Source of the DNA: Chalciporus piperatus
Taxonomy: Eukaryota > Basidiomycota > Agaricomycetes > Boletales > Boletaceae
Length of the DNA: 64,000 bases
Assembly (NCBI GenBank): GCA_038093975.1
Contig: JBBPTG010000018.1
Span: 124,001 to 188,000 of the forward strand
Direction of reading: 5' to 3'
Translations under genes and position numbers: made by a program
Notes under the pieces: model-generated
What the model was told of the DNA's origin: nothing
The model's input: only the letters and a program-made list of their open reading frames with translations
The model's database searches: none
Shown here: in pieces, positions 37,023-49,365 of the stretch
How the letters are laid out: each line of letters begins with the position of its first letter
Numbering within the stretch: the stretch's first letter is position 1

Positions 37023-40000
37023 ATGGCGTCTTCGCATGCTCACCACGCTCATCCTCACCGCTATCCAACTCACCCAAACAATCTCTCAAATCCAAATCCC
37101 CACCCCCCGCCCCACGTGCCATCCAGCGATTTTCGCCTCCCTCCGCTCAAGAGCCTCAATTTCTCGTTCAGACCCCCTCAACACGACCCTCAGCCTCAGC
37201 CTCCCGCAGCCGAACAGCCTGGGTATTCCCAGTTTGACGTCGCCCAGGATGTGAATGGACACGCCCCAGCCCAGAGTGGAGCAGCATCCGCAACAACCAC
37301 GAACGGCACATCGTTTTCGGCGTTTGGATATCCAACTCCAACACCCACATCGGCACCCGCCTATCTTCACCGCCAACCATTTTCACTTCAAGGACAGGCA
37401 ACGGCCCAGAACCAACAGCAGCACGAGAACGATAGCTCAACATGGCAGCAACAACATCCACACGGCGCGAGCGCGCCTGCTCCACCCCACTCACAAACGT
37501 CCTCGCAAGTACACGCCCAAGTGCACCAGAACCAGACACCGTCTTTCGCTCGCACGACACCGCTTGTTCCCACCACAGTCGATACACCAAATGCTGCCCC
37601 GTCCCGTTCTTCCTCTGCCTTTCCTCACCCTCCCCATCCAAAACATCGGGCAACATATCCCCCTCCATCCCAATACACACCAAATACTTCTCACCCGTAC
37701 TCCTCTTCTTATCCCCCGTCCTCCGCATCGGCGTCGGCATCATATACACCTTACAGCGCTTCCCCGGCCTATACCGCCGCCTCAACTTCTCCTACATTCA
37801 GCCCTTCAACTTCCCCGACATACGGCTCTGCTTCAGCTAATGGTGCTTCTTCACATCCTTCTCACCATCCATATCCAACCCCCACCTCTGCATACCCTCA
37901 TCCTCCTCCATCGCCCACTCCAACGCCGACCCAACCAGCACATCCACATCCACACGCCCACACCCATGCTTCACCACATTACGGACATCCTCCAAGTTCT
38001 GCTTCAACGTATGCCTTCGATGATACCAGGCCCAGCACAGGTTACGACAATCAGGGTTCAGCGCCCGCCGTCAGGGGACATCCACAAACCCAGGAAACCA
38101 GGTACGTATTCCATGGGGCTGCGCCAATTCGCTTAAATTTATCCAAATCACAGGGACACTCGCGCGTCTCACCAAGATCGCGTGAGGTATCCACCTGCGC
38201 AACCTAAGACTGCGGATACGCGCATAGATACGCGTCAGGATATGTATACTCACCCCCCTTCTGTTTCCGCAATCGAGGCAAGACACTCCCAGTCTTACCC
38301 TCAGCACGATACACGCTCGATGTATTCCCATCAGGGGCAGCCATCGCGACCTGGAACATCTTTTGCGCAAGGGCAACCACAGGGACCTGTTCCACAACCA
38401 ACACCATCCGAGACATCTCGGTCATATCCTTCCGAGTCCCGTACAGGCGCATATACTCAGGATGCGAAGTTTCCCTACACTCAATCACATGTTCCCGAGC
38501 CCACAGCACGTGCAACGACCGGCTTTGCTCAGGATCATCACCACCGGGTTGGATATCCCTCGGAAGGTACTACGCGTCCTCCATATTCCCAGGATACGCG
38601 GGCTAGTTACTCTCACCCCCAAGAATCACACAATCGAGCAGGAACTGCTCCATATCCGCCGGAGACAAGGGCATCGTCTGGATATGTCCCTCCTCAGGAT
38701 ACGAGGCATGGGTATGCCAATTCTGACGCACCCGCCGTATCTTCTTCCTACGTAGCAGCTGAACAACGGCATGCTCCAGGTCCGCCTCCCCAGTATGTCC
38801 CTAGCAATACTGATCAGCGCTCCTCGTATGGGGATCCCCGTTCAGCAGGTGGATATCCCGTCGGCGGAAATGAGTCTTCCCGAGGTGGTTACGCTGCCTC
38901 TGATTCGGTTCAAGTTCCCGCAGTGGTACCATCGCAGCGCGCCGCCCCAGCCGCACCATCGCAACACCAGCCGCCGCACCCGAACGGACAACCACACTAC
39001 CCATCAGCCATGTCGCATACAGCCCAAGCATTTAGTGGATCTCCAGCGTCGAATGCCCAACACCCATCCAGTGCTGTTCAATCTCAGTCCTACATACCGC
39101 CCTCGCAATCGGCAGCGCATACATCCCACTCTTCTCATCCATCTCATTTGCCTCAGCCTTCTCATCATCATCCGCCACCGAGTGCACACGCTGCGCATGC
39201 GCATGCGCCTCAGTCCGTGCATTCTGGACATCCAGCTCAGACGCAGACGCCATCGCAACCGGCGCATTCGCTTTCTCATCCACCGTCGCAACAAGCTATG
39301 CATCATGCTGAGGCGCCACGTCCTGCGTTTGTTTCTCCTGCAGATACTATGCATCCGAGGGAGCCGCGGTTTTCTATGGGTAGCATTGGTGAAGATGAAC
39401 GTGAGCGAGAGCGAGAGAGGGAAAGAGAACGCGAACGTGAGCGGGAAAGGGAGCGGGAGAGGGAACGAGAAAGGGAGAGGGAAAGTCAGCGGGAACGGGA
39501 GCGGGAGAGGGAGAAAGAACGGGAGCGGTTGGCCGAGCTGAGGGAGAAAGAGCTGAGGGAGAGAGAGAAAGATAGGGAGCGAGAGGGGGTTATGCATGAG
39601 GTGTTGAAACATTGCACGGTGTTGTACAACTTTGCGACGCGGTATGGTGAGTGGTGTTTTTTCTTGTTTCCATCTACTGTCCTGGTTGTCGGACCGACCG
39701 TCTGACGATGACATTTTGTGGTTCGTCCACCGCATGTAGCCCAGTTACAGTCTTCGACGCCTCTCGCCCAACCCACGCCAGAAGAACTCGTAGAGATGAC
39801 TCATCATGCTCAAGAGGTGGTCCGTCTCCTTGAATCGCTTCGGCCAGGCAAATCAGCAGCGTCGTCGTCCTCCCTCGTCCCCAATCCTGCGTTCCATGGA
39901 TCTTCCACTTCACCTACATTTGGTGAGAGATCCTCTTCGCATACCCTTGCAAGTCCCGCTGTGAACGCTGGGGGTCCTTCAACTGATCTCGATACGCGTG

Positions 40001-41171
40001 CTCCCAAACGTCCCTGGGAAGAAACTCAATCCCCACCCTCCACCGTCCTACCACACGTCTCCCAGCTTCATCTTAATTCGTCTACGAACGCTGGTCAAGG
40101 AAGTACACAAACGGCAGCTGAACGAAGTGCGGCTGAGAAAGATATGGAGATCATTCGAACGAAGCGCGCGCTCACGACGAGTTTGGCTGCTGCGGCTGCT
40201 GCTGCGGGTGGTTCGGGATCTGTAGCAGGAGCTGTTGGGGGTGCGATGGGGGGTGGTAAGAACAAGTATCGGAAGAGGAGTGTAAGTCATCCAGTTCGTC
40301 TTCTCCTTTTGTCCTGGAAGCCTGACTGAGTGGGTGTTTTGCCGTGTAGCGCGCGACACCGCCTGGCAAGTGTCATTCGTGTAATATTAGGGAGACGCCA
40401 GAGTGGAGGCGAGGTCCGGATGGTGCTCGGACGTTGTGTAATGCATGCGGTCTTCGTGAGTATCTGGCCACCTTGCCACTTGATATGCGATACTAAACGC
40501 CGATCTGTTTTATTCCAGACTATGCCAAGCTGGTGCGTAAACGCGACAAGGCGCTCGCTGCTGAGGGTGGGTCTGGCACGGTGATGCGGATCGATATGGA
40601 GATGCTCCGTGCTTCTGCACGAGCCGCAGAAAGCGAGAAAGCTACCCGAGCAGCTGCGGGTGCGTCTGGCCCTGGTGTTGGCTCGGCGAGTGGGCCAGGC
40701 GGGAGTGGGGAGGTTGAAAAGATGAGCGTGCATACGGGCTCGTTTCAAATCGTGTCCATGAATGTGAGCATGGACCATGAGCCCAGCTCAGCACAAGGGC
40801 AGGGGCAGGGGCAGGGGCAGGGGCAGGGGCAGGGTCAAGCACAAGGACCGGCACAGACACAACAGCAACAATCGCAACCACCCCCGAATCAGATTCCTCC
40901 CCCCCCGCCTGTCGGTGCGAGTACGCCCCACCTCCACCACCCCCATGCAGTCAGCTCTGGACAGGGTCACGTACTTGCCCCTCCTCACGCTCATCAACCA
41001 TCGGCGCACCCACCTTCCCAGGGAAACTCTCGTTATTCGCAAACTCGCGGGCATCCTGGTCCGCCACCGCCTCCGTGGGTGGGGAAGGGATACGGCCAGG
41101 AGATGCAGCATCAACAACAGTCGTTCATGCGTACGTCTCACTCTGTCTCGAGTGGGGCATCACCCCCATGA
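37023..41171 (+). CDS. GATA-type zinc-finger transcription factor, NsdD-like
   Basis: Nuclear regulator; NsdD-type factors control sexual development and sporulation in other fungi. The finger is split by introns: [19 protein letters not shown], then [10 protein letters not shown], then [13 protein letters not shown]. Spacing is C-x2-C-x18-C-x2-C, the loop size and 'HYAKLxRK' tail of NsdD rather than AreA. About 870 residues of Pro/Ser/His/Gln-rich disordered sequence precede it, ending in a Glu-Arg repeat helix (39396-39530), then [18 protein letters not shown] joined to [34 protein letters not shown], a conserved helical block. Introns at about 38102-38153, 39647-39738, 40280-40349 and 40457-40518. 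The tail has a QG minisatellite (40793-40840). ATG 37023 is the first in frame. Confidence 0.92.
39396..39530 (+). repeat. Coding repeat: long alternating Glu-Arg (ERERER) tract
   Basis: A purine-rich repeat of gag/cgn-type codons encodes more than 40 alternating Glu and Arg residues within the GATA factor. It should form a single charged alpha-helix. The matching purine strand bias runs for about 200 nt. Confidence 0.85.
40793..40840 (+). repeat. Coding minisatellite (caggg g unit, Gln-Gly repeats)
   Basis: Tandem 6-nt units (GGGCAG) encode Q-G-Q-G repeats in the C-terminal tail of the GATA factor; probably length-variable between strains. Confidence 0.8.
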
Positions 41172-43557
41172 AAGGGAAAGAATACCCGCTAGTACCCCTA
41201 CCCCTAATTTTGTCGCAAATTTTGGTTTATAGCTTGGTATCGTATCCGTTCTCGCTAGCTTGTCGATCATGCGACACACGATGCATGCGCCTGCTTCCCC
41301 CCCAACCCCAACCCAACCCATCTTTTGGATTCGAGCTTTGAAATTTGATCTTTGGTTTTTTTTCTCAATCTCAGATTGTACAGTTTTCCTTGCACGCGAT
41401 CCCACCGTTTAATACATTGTACGATATAGATCACACCAATGCTCGTCACCCATAATCGTCGAATCATTTCATGGAAACGTCTACTCATTGTCACCGTCAC
41501 CGTCACCCCACTTTTTTTTTTTTTACACTAGGTAGCCATATTCTACATACGCTTTGAAATATGTTTTGTATCTCTGCTTGTTTTCTGAAATGTTGGTACG
41601 CTCTTTTAGTCATGGTCAAGGACGTTGGTTTCGGTTTCTTGTGGTTTGCACGCGATTTTGTTGAGGAGATTGTTTGCTATCTGCATAGATGATTCTCTGG
41701 TAAAACAGTGACATTCGCATTCCTCGCAACCTAACTTGTGTAAGGATTGAATCTCTTGTCCACGAGGGAGACGAAGCTTAGAGCCTTGAGGCTGAAGACA
41801 TGAAAAGGATACTGTGAGTACACCACGCGATGGAGGTGAGCACACAGCCGATGGATCAGCAATCAGGGTCTGGATGCCTCATCAAGACACCCCCGATGGA
41901 CATCCTGACCGTGATCCTGATCTCTTTGCGGCGATCGAGGGTAGACAAGCGATCGACAAGTCATGGAGAAAGGGCTGCCCGTAGTCTCCCCTAGACAACC
42001 CAAAGAGTCGGGATGAAGACAGTCGTTCACCCTCCACCATGGGCTGCCCGTGACCATGGGTCGTCTGAGAGTTGAGAAGAACACACGCACGGTTAAAGGC
42101 AGGGTGATTAAAAATATATAATTTATATATTTGGGCTCGGGTTCGATCGTGCGAAATCGATGGTGGCTTCGTTCGTGGAGTTTCAATATATCGATACCGT
42201 GTATCGCTCGAACGGGGTCGTGTTTGGGAGGAGAGGGAGAGACACGTACGTACGTTGTAACAGTGTTTAGTAACACCGATACAGACTCAGAGATCTGGGG
42301 TAGCTCCACGATCTCGCGGTGTAGGCTGATTTGGATTCTGAATCGCGGTTCTAGTGCCAGGGTCAGGGGGGGGAGGATAGGTTTGCATCCTTTTTTGAAT
42401 GGCGAGCAGTGGCAGATCGCTAATACCGTTGATGCTGCCTTTGGGGTACAGCCGGAGGGGATGCGTGAATAGGACTCGTGGAGGGCCTGATGGATGAGAC
42501 ACATTACTCTTTAATGACAGGCGAGCCCCAAAGTCGTGCGGCACCGGCGACTGGAAACCGGGGCCCCGGGAGAGATCGAGATCGAAAATGGGGGATGGAG
42601 CAGAACCTGGCAGGAGGGAGGTACATATGTAGATTGAGTTCGGTCCTCGATGAGCACGTGTGATGCGCGCAGGGTACAACTTGAAGCTGGGATGTGTCAA
42701 TTCTGCAGATTCACAGAACGGAGATCATACCTGAGCTGGTGAGTCTTGCCGGAGAGGCGTGCGACGTTGGGCAGAAGGCACCGTGAGTCACCGATTGTGG
42801 ATCATTTGAGCTCCGGTGCGGTTCAGCGAAAAAAGGCAAACGTCGTCGGCTGAGCCTTGGCATCTCTGAAACGCAGTGAATAAATGATGTAGAGTGTATT
42901 CATCCGACTCCTCGGTCCGTGTGTGAGGGGGCATCGCGCGCCGCCACACGATGGTGGTTCCAGACTCCAGAGTATGCACAGAATGCTACCATGACACAAT
43001 CATCAAAGTTTGATCAGGCGGAGACTCGAGTAATCCACGTTACTTATTTGTAGTTTGCCCATTGCCCACAGGTTTCTCCTTTCGGTCAATACCTGGAAGG
43101 CTGGAACCAGGTTGACGAGAGGTGCGTGTTGGCCACGGACAAGAGCCTAGTAGCCAAGAGACAACCTCCTGGATTCTTCCAACAATGACCGGCTGCCCCA
43201 TTCTTACGGTTCATAGTACGGACGCGATAAACTGCCGAGCCGAGTCTGCGATTGGAAAGCGAGAGAACAAGCTTCAAGTTGCTGCTCTCAAATGTCCGGC
43301 CCGGAAACGGAACCACAGGGAACGAACCACTCTCATTCTGCAACCACATTCGGAACTCGTTCTGCCATCCTTTTTCTGCAACTCAAACCCACTCGTACTT
43401 ACGAGTGAGCTTGTTGTTCCCTCCCGCTGCTTGCCAGAAGCCGCCGCTCGTTCTGGTTTCCTCGAGGTGGACATTTGATCCCCAAGCGCAGAGCACCGAA
43501 TCCATTTTCGCAGACTCGTAGAGTAGGCTAAATTACAACTACTGGACTATACATTAC
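41172..43557. other. Intergenic, no supported gene
   Basis: T-rich 3' sequence of the GATA gene, then 2 kb with no recognised product. The longest frame is on the minus strand from ATG 42504 to 41863 (213 codons); its composition is unremarkable and it matches no family I know. Confidence 0.35.
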
Positions 43558-46419
43558 TTACGCTCCTATGTGTATGAATAAAATACGCTGATCAAACGGT
43601 ATCTTGACAGTTTTCAACGTGTTGTGCAACGCGAACGATGCACGGGTATGATCCAGGCATCCCGACTCGCTCACCATATTCTCATAAAATCTCGATGTGA
43701 TCTGGTTCGTGTACGCATCGTCGACAGCCCACATAGTCCCGATTACTGACCGGAACCCAGCAAACTGCATCACAGCAGCGAGATGAATAACTTCGTCCGG
43801 ACTCTCCTCATCTCCAACAGTGGTGTGACAAGCAGAGAGATACGCAAACCGCGGGTTTTGCATGTGATAACGCATGATATCTTCGATCTTCAAAGGCCCA
43901 TCGCCGAGCGCGAAAGCGGACTCGAATGGTTTCTTACGGTCCGGGATCCCATGACAGGCCAGGTGAACGAACTCGCTCTTTTTCAGTTCCTCGGAGACTT
44001 TGCCGATTTTGGCATCATCGCCTTCGAGGTGTTTGAACGTGGTGAGCGGCGAGACGATTCTTTGTATGTTATCCAGCTCGGCAGTAACGCAAGCAAGCAC
44101 ATTCTCTCCTGGAGCCTGCGCTTGGCCTACAGCAAGGAAATGTGGCCGACTTTGCTCCAAGTCTGATGGATGTGGCTGCCGAGCACGAATGAGGGCGGTC
44201 AGAGTTGGAGTGTAGGATGATATATACAGATCGGACAGGTTTTTCGGTTTCATCTTCCCATACGATCCAGCGGCATGTAGAGGCAAGAGAGAGAATTCGG
44301 CTGTCGGACACCACCATATGCGTGATGGAGGAGGTTGTACCTCCTTGAGGACTTCGACGATCGGCGACACGACCCCCGTCCAAAGCTCTCGTAGGATCAT
44401 GACCAGTTCCCGTGTTACGTCTTTCCATCTGGCATTCGCTGTGGCAGCGGAAAGCTGCGATGATAATCGTTGAACGTCATCTTTGCTGATCGAGAGTGGA
44501 ACGTGAATGGGGTCCTGGTAGGATAACACGACCAAAGCATCACAGCCATACTGGCTAGCATTGACGATGATGACGGGTCCCCTGTCTGCCGCCTTCCGGA
44601 GATCCGACAAAAGTGGGGGTAGCAAGAAACGTGACTGGCCAGGTAATCTTCGAATCTCGGACAAGACATCCTGCAATTGCACGTTCAGATGCCATGCCCA
44701 ATCGTGCTGAGAGGTTGGCCCGGATGATTGATTGTGCCTAGGGTTTGATGTTGAATCGAGGACATGGCGAAGGAGGCTGGTCAGCCACTTGAACTTTTCC
44801 GCTAGCTCTTTGTTCGTGTCACCAGCTGCGATAACTTCGTCGATAGGGGAGCGGATGCGAGCGAGCTGGTTCCAAAAAACACCGCGACCTTGTTCGAGGA
44901 GTTCAATGGACTCTGTGAGAGCACCATGACGAAGACACGCCGAAAACGCGTCTACAGCCAGCGAGGAAGTTAGGTTCTTGAGGACTGTAAGATGCTGGGG
45001 CAACGCGGGTAATGTAGCAAGGTAACTGGCGAGTGATCCGAGTGACGTTTGATAAGCCAGGACTGTCGTGCTGTGTCCATGCTGTTCAGCTGCACGAACC
45101 CATCCTTTCGTGGCATGCACGTCGCGGAATGAGACTGTTCGTGGCATGTCAGAGAGTGTGTTGTACAGAGTGAATATCTCTTCGAGGTCAGATATCTCCC
45201 CGAACTGGCTGAAGCGGAGGGAGAGGGAACTCGCAAGCTCGTCTAATGAGCTAGGTCGAAGAGGATGTCCTTGCGGGCAAAGTCCCAATGCCTCGCGACG
45301 GAATGCAATAGTATCTTCGAGGTCGGAGACCGCGCCCAGCTGGCTAAAGCGGACGATAAGGCAACTCGCAAGGTTGTTCAAGGACATGGGACGAAGAGGA
45401 TGTCCTGTCAGGCGAAGTTGTAAGGCTTCTCGGTGGAACGTGATCGCCTCCTCAAGGTCCGAGATCTCCCCCAGTCGCTCGAACCGCTCGGAGAAGCAAT
45501 TCGCGAGGTTGTGCAGTGACTCGGATCGAAGAGGATGACCTTGAGAGCGAAGCTGCAATGCCTCGCGGTTGAACGCGATCGCTTCGTCTAGGTCGGAAAT
45601 GACCTTGAGCTGCTTGAACCGGCGAGAGAGGCAACCCGCAAGGTTGTTCAGGGAGCTTGACCGAAGATAGTGTCCTGGCGGGCAAACTTGCAATGCCTCT
45701 CGGTTGAGTGTGATCGCCTCTTCGAGGTCAGCCATCACCCCAAGTTGGTCAAACCGATGAAAAAGGCCATCCGCAACGTTTATTAGGGAAACAAGCCGGA
45801 GGAGATGGCCCTGTGGGTGAAGCTGCAATGCCTCGCGGTGGACCATGATCGCCTCTTCGAGGTCAGATATCGCCCCCAGTTGCCCAAACCGGGTGGAAAC
45901 GGAGATGGAGAGGGAGGTGAGCGACCTGTGTCTCTTGACGGGATCTTGTGGACAAAGCTTCAACGCCTCACGGTGGAATGCGATTGCCTCCTCGAGATCA
46001 GCCATCACGCCCGTCTGGTTGAACCGCGTGAAGAGACAACTCGCAATGTTGTTCAGGGACGTGTGACGAACTCGATGGCCTGGCGAATGAAGTCGCAATG
46101 CCTCACGGTGGAGTGTGATCGCCTCCTCGAGGTCAGAAATAAACCCCAGCTCGTCGAACCGGATCTCGAGGCAAAGTGCAAGGTCGTTCAATGATGCGGC
46201 TCGGAGGATATGACCCCGTGGGCAGAGAACCAATGCACTTCGTACGATAGTGATTGCATTCTGAACGCAGCTGATCCCGCCATTGGCCCAGAACATGTTA
46301 CGGAGACGCCCTGCGATGAGTAGCAACAATCCAGCTGGTACTAGGGTCGGAATGCTCCAAAGTAAGGAAGAGACGACTCCCAATGCTGAGAGCTCTTGGT
46401 AACGAGGGACCAGGTCCAT
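43558..46419 (-). CDS. TPR-CHAT protein (caspase-like CHAT peptidase domain)
   Basis: Probable cysteine peptidase of clan CD regulated by tetratricopeptide repeats. ATG 46419 begins MDLVPRYQELSALGVV, with a hydrophobic stretch (SLLWSIPTLVPAGLLLLIAG) near residues 17-37. About eight tandem TPR-like units of about 45 residues follow, each with 'DLEEAI..HREAL.L...GH....SLNNLA..L..RF'. A linker contains ELLEQGRGVFWNQLARIRSPID. The CHAT domain has RIWWCPTAEFSLLPLHAAG, SSYTPTLTALIRAR, the catalytic-His box FVHLACHGIPD and the catalytic-Cys box FAYLSACHTTVGDEESPDE, then GFRSVIGTMWAVDD and a FIHIGA end. The coding part is one open exon. A splice acceptor (CAAATCAG) touches the ATG, so an upstream coding exon is possible. 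Paralogue at 58609. Confidence 0.9.
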   Translation of the reverse strand: MDLVPRYQELSALGVVSSLLWSIPTLVPAGLLLLIAGRLRNMFWANGGISCVQNAITIVRSALVLCPRGHILRAASLNDLALCLEIRFDELGFISDLEEAITLHREALRLHSPGHRVRHTSLNNIASCLFTRFNQTGVMADLEEAIAFHREALKLCPQDPVKRHRSLTSLSISVSTRFGQLGAISDLEEAIMVHREALQLHPQGHLLRLVSLINVADGLFHRFDQLGVMADLEEAITLNREALQVCPPGHYLRSSSLNNLAGCLSRRFKQLKVISDLDEAIAFNREALQLRSQGHPLRSESLHNLANCFSERFERLGEISDLEEAITFHREALQLRLTGHPLRPMSLNNLASCLIVRFSQLGAVSDLEDTIAFRREALGLCPQGHPLRPSSLDELASSLSLRFSQFGEISDLEEIFTLYNTLSDMPRTVSFRDVHATKGWVRAAEQHGHSTTVLAYQTSLGSLASYLATLPALPQHLTVLKNLTSSLAVDAFSACLRHGALTESIELLEQGRGVFWNQLARIRSPIDEVIAAGDTNKELAEKFKWLTSLLRHVLDSTSNPRHNQSSGPTSQHDWAWHLNVQLQDVLSEIRRLPGQSRFLLPPLLSDLRKAADRGPVIIVNASQYGCDALVVLSYQDPIHVPLSISKDDVQRLSSQLSAATANARWKDVTRELVMILRELWTGVVSPIVEVLKEVQPPPSRIWWCPTAEFSLLPLHAAGSYGKMKPKNLSDLYISSYTPTLTALIRARQPHPSDLEQSRPHFLAVGQAQAPGENVLACVTAELDNIQRIVSPLTTFKHLEGDDAKIGKVSEELKKSEFVHLACHGIPDRKKPFESAFALGDGPLKIEDIMRYHMQNPRFAYLSACHTTVGDEESPDEVIHLAAVMQFAGFRSVIGTMWAVDDAYTNQITSRFYENMVSESGCLDHTRASFALHNTLKTVKIPFDQRILFIHIGA

Positions 46420-46927
46420 CTGATTTGAACAGAGCAATCAGCGGAACATGTCAAGTTCAACAAAGAGGAAGTCACGTTGAAGTTCGTAACACTGGCTCGG
46501 GTGAGTTTATTACTACGGTCTATCTGCTGCGAGCAGGTGGTAGCTACTAGGGCAGAACGTGAGGAGGATACCTGGTATTTACAGGACTGTTGCGTACAGA
46601 CTTACAGTGCTGTTTGGTGACGACTCCAGGCCGCGTACGTAATCAGCAGTGTAGCTGCATTATGCATAGCATCAGACACCAAGACTTCAAAACCCCGAGT
46701 TTAGGCACACCGCCTCAGAGAAGCGCATGCTACGAGAGGAATAGTTCAGTTTGGCAACGATGTATTTCCATCATGATAAAGATGAGTGTCTCGCAGTTCC
46801 GAACTGCCAGGGAATCAGGATACAATCGACCGGAACGAAGGATAACAAGAAGTACTGTTCAACAATGAAGAAGAAAAAATGATTCTCGATGATCGCCTCT
46901 CGCGGCTTAGAGGTTGAACCCACGCCT

Positions 46928-49035
46928 TCACAGCCTGGCTGCTTGAAGCACATATTGCGACGAGTGCTTCGATTTAACCTTGTCCACATCCGCCAGAGTG
47001 ACCGACCTGCATTCGCACCCATGATTGTATCCCAGCCTACATCCATCCGTGACCGTAAGTGACCACGAACCTCGACCAGACGAGGCGATGCCCACGTACC
47101 TAGTTCGTCCGTCGACTCCGCCGGGCTTAAAGAACTCGGGGCGGCGCAAGAGACTGACAACAACCGCGCCTCCGATACCGATGTTCTGGATAAGACCATA
47201 TTTACCCCGCTCGTCAGGGGTGTTGAACATGTTTGTTGATTGCATTGAACCAGCCCCTACATTAATGTGCCAGCGATGTGATGTGATGTGCGTCACGGTC
47301 AGTTACCCCCGACGACAAGGTATTATGGGCTTACATTCGCGCAATTGCACTTTTGAGACCACAACTTCGGTCAGAGAGAACGAGGCGGGGTAGGGGTGAT
47401 ACGTACTGGTGATATAGAAATGCATCCCTAAGCCGGTGGCACCAAGTGGGTGTCCCTTGGCTTCGAGCCCGCCGCTCGGATTGACGACATATTTACCACC
47501 ATACTGTAAAGCAACGGATTCGTTCTGAGATGCTTGCGACAATCGTGGTCTCACTCACCGTGTTATCGCCTCTCTCGACCATCTTGTGAGCCGCGTCAGG
47601 AGCGCACAGGCCCAGAGCAGCGTATGTGATGAGCTGAAAATTCGTTCGGTCGACACCAAGATGAGCATCAAGATTCAAGAAAGCACCCCGACCTCGTTTG
47701 CAGCAAAACAATCATGGAGCTCCACCACGCCGACTTCATCCCGTCCCTGACCAGGTGCGAAACCAGCCTGCGCAAATACCTTATCGGCACATCGTTTCGT
47801 CATCCCATATCCCACCACCTCCATCGCGCTTCCTGACTCGAAGGCGACAGGGGTATCCGTCTCGAGTGCCTGAGCGACGATCTCGATAGCCTGGTTTTCC
47901 AGCCCGTGCTCGTGCACAAAGTCTTCTGAGGCGACTATACAACAAGCGGCACCATCCTGTGACGCTCTGAGTGATAGTCGGGAAGAAAGAAAGAAAGGAC
48001 GTTACGGATGTCGGACTGCACATGAACCTGGTGAGTTGGTTATTCACCTTTGGCGCACTCAACACTTGTTCTTCCGTCCACCCGTTCCGGAACTGAGAGT
48101 ACGGATTGTTGACAGAATGTTTATGATTCTTCGCAGCTGTCGTATTGTCATCGTTTTTTTTTTTTTTTAGGCGGCACCATCACAATCGAGCACGAGACGA
48201 GACTCACCGATCTTGGCAAAGTGCGTGATGTCAGCACCATACCTCTCACAGTATTCCTGACCAGCATTCGCAAACATCCTCGGAGCACCCGGTCCAAAGT
48301 TCTTTCCCGTCTCCATCCCAGCCTCCAACGCCTGCGACTTTACATTGAACAACATCGTCGGCGGTGCGCGATCTGGGAAATTGGTGCCCAGACTTCCGGG
48401 CGCCATGCGTTCGAACCCGAGCGCGAGCGCACTCTCGACGAGGGAGGACTTGACGGCGTTGTTGGCGTTGAAAAGAGCTGTGCTGCCGGTCGAACAGTTG
48501 TTGTTGACGTTTGTGATGGGGATACCGGTCATGCCGAGGTTGTAGAGTGCGCGCTGGGAGACGTGTCAGAGAGTGCAGTGAGCGAGGGGTGGGGGGGGAG
48601 GGGAGAAATCTTCATGAGAGATGATACAGTAACTTGAACTTACCTGCCCGCTCGTCGAGTCGCCATAACAAAATCCAACAAAAGCAGTCTCCACTTCATC
48701 GTAGGTGATACCTCAAAGAATGGCGTCGTGCTGCATTCAACTCGCAAAGGAGGTGAAGCGAGACCTACCTGCATCGAGGAGCGCCTTCGTGGCTGCTTCC
48801 AAGCCCATCTATGTAACGACGAAACACGCATTCGTCGTCTGTTTAGATCAACAAAAGTGGAGGACAGCGAAACTCACGTCTTCAGTCGTTCTCAAGCCCC
48901 TGGGCTACATTGGAGTGGACGTTAGATCATGAGTGTGGACCGTTCGCTTCGGAACAGAGGAATTACCTTGATGAAAGCGGTACATCCGCATCCGATGATA
49001 AAGGTCCGTCTGAACTTGCTGGGTCCGGGAGCCAT
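46928..49035 (-). CDS. SCPx-type thiolase (sterol carrier protein X thiolase domain), peroxisomal
   Basis: Thiolytic cleavage of 3-ketoacyl-CoA, probably of branched or sterol side chains, in peroxisomes. ATG 49035 opens [23 protein letters not shown]. The acylated Cys lies in [19 protein letters not shown], the second motif is [16 protein letters not shown], and the Gly/His motif is [19 protein letters not shown]. The end is [20 protein letters not shown] and, after an intron, a tail ending AARL, a type 1 peroxisome signal. The stop TGA is at 46928. Length about 460 residues; there is no C-terminal SCP2 lipid-binding domain, unlike animal SCPx. Eight or more introns, one with a long T tract near 48165. 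Confidence 0.9.
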
Positions 49036-49365
49036 TATTCACGAATCACGAACGAGCGCCAAGAGTGGGGAAAGAGTAAAACAGTGAATCTACCGTTCAT
49101 GATTTCTCAAGCTTCCTTGTCGTGTGATTTGACGCAGATGAACACGATGAGGTAACTCTCGGGATTCGGCCAACCTTGCATTCCGAGCCGGAAGCAAATT
49201 GGCCCTCATGATCGTGATCGGTGATCAGATCAATTCCCCACTTGTACATGCATGCGACTCACATCTCCAACGCCATGGCTAGGAATCAATTGATCAGTTA
49301 TATACATAACGCGGTGGAATCGATGGTGTTATATAAATGGGGTATCGGGGTAATATGTTCCAGAT

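Noticed and set aside
42100..42165. GGGTTCGATC B-box-like word after an AT-rich tract
   Set aside because: No A box at the right distance and no cloverleaf.
41863..42504. 213-codon minus-strand frame with ATG next to the first CHAT gene
   Set aside because: No recognisable motif, no splice pattern, composition not clearly coding; considered as a possible partner of the CHAT protease but nothing resembles a gasdermin-like or HeLo protein.
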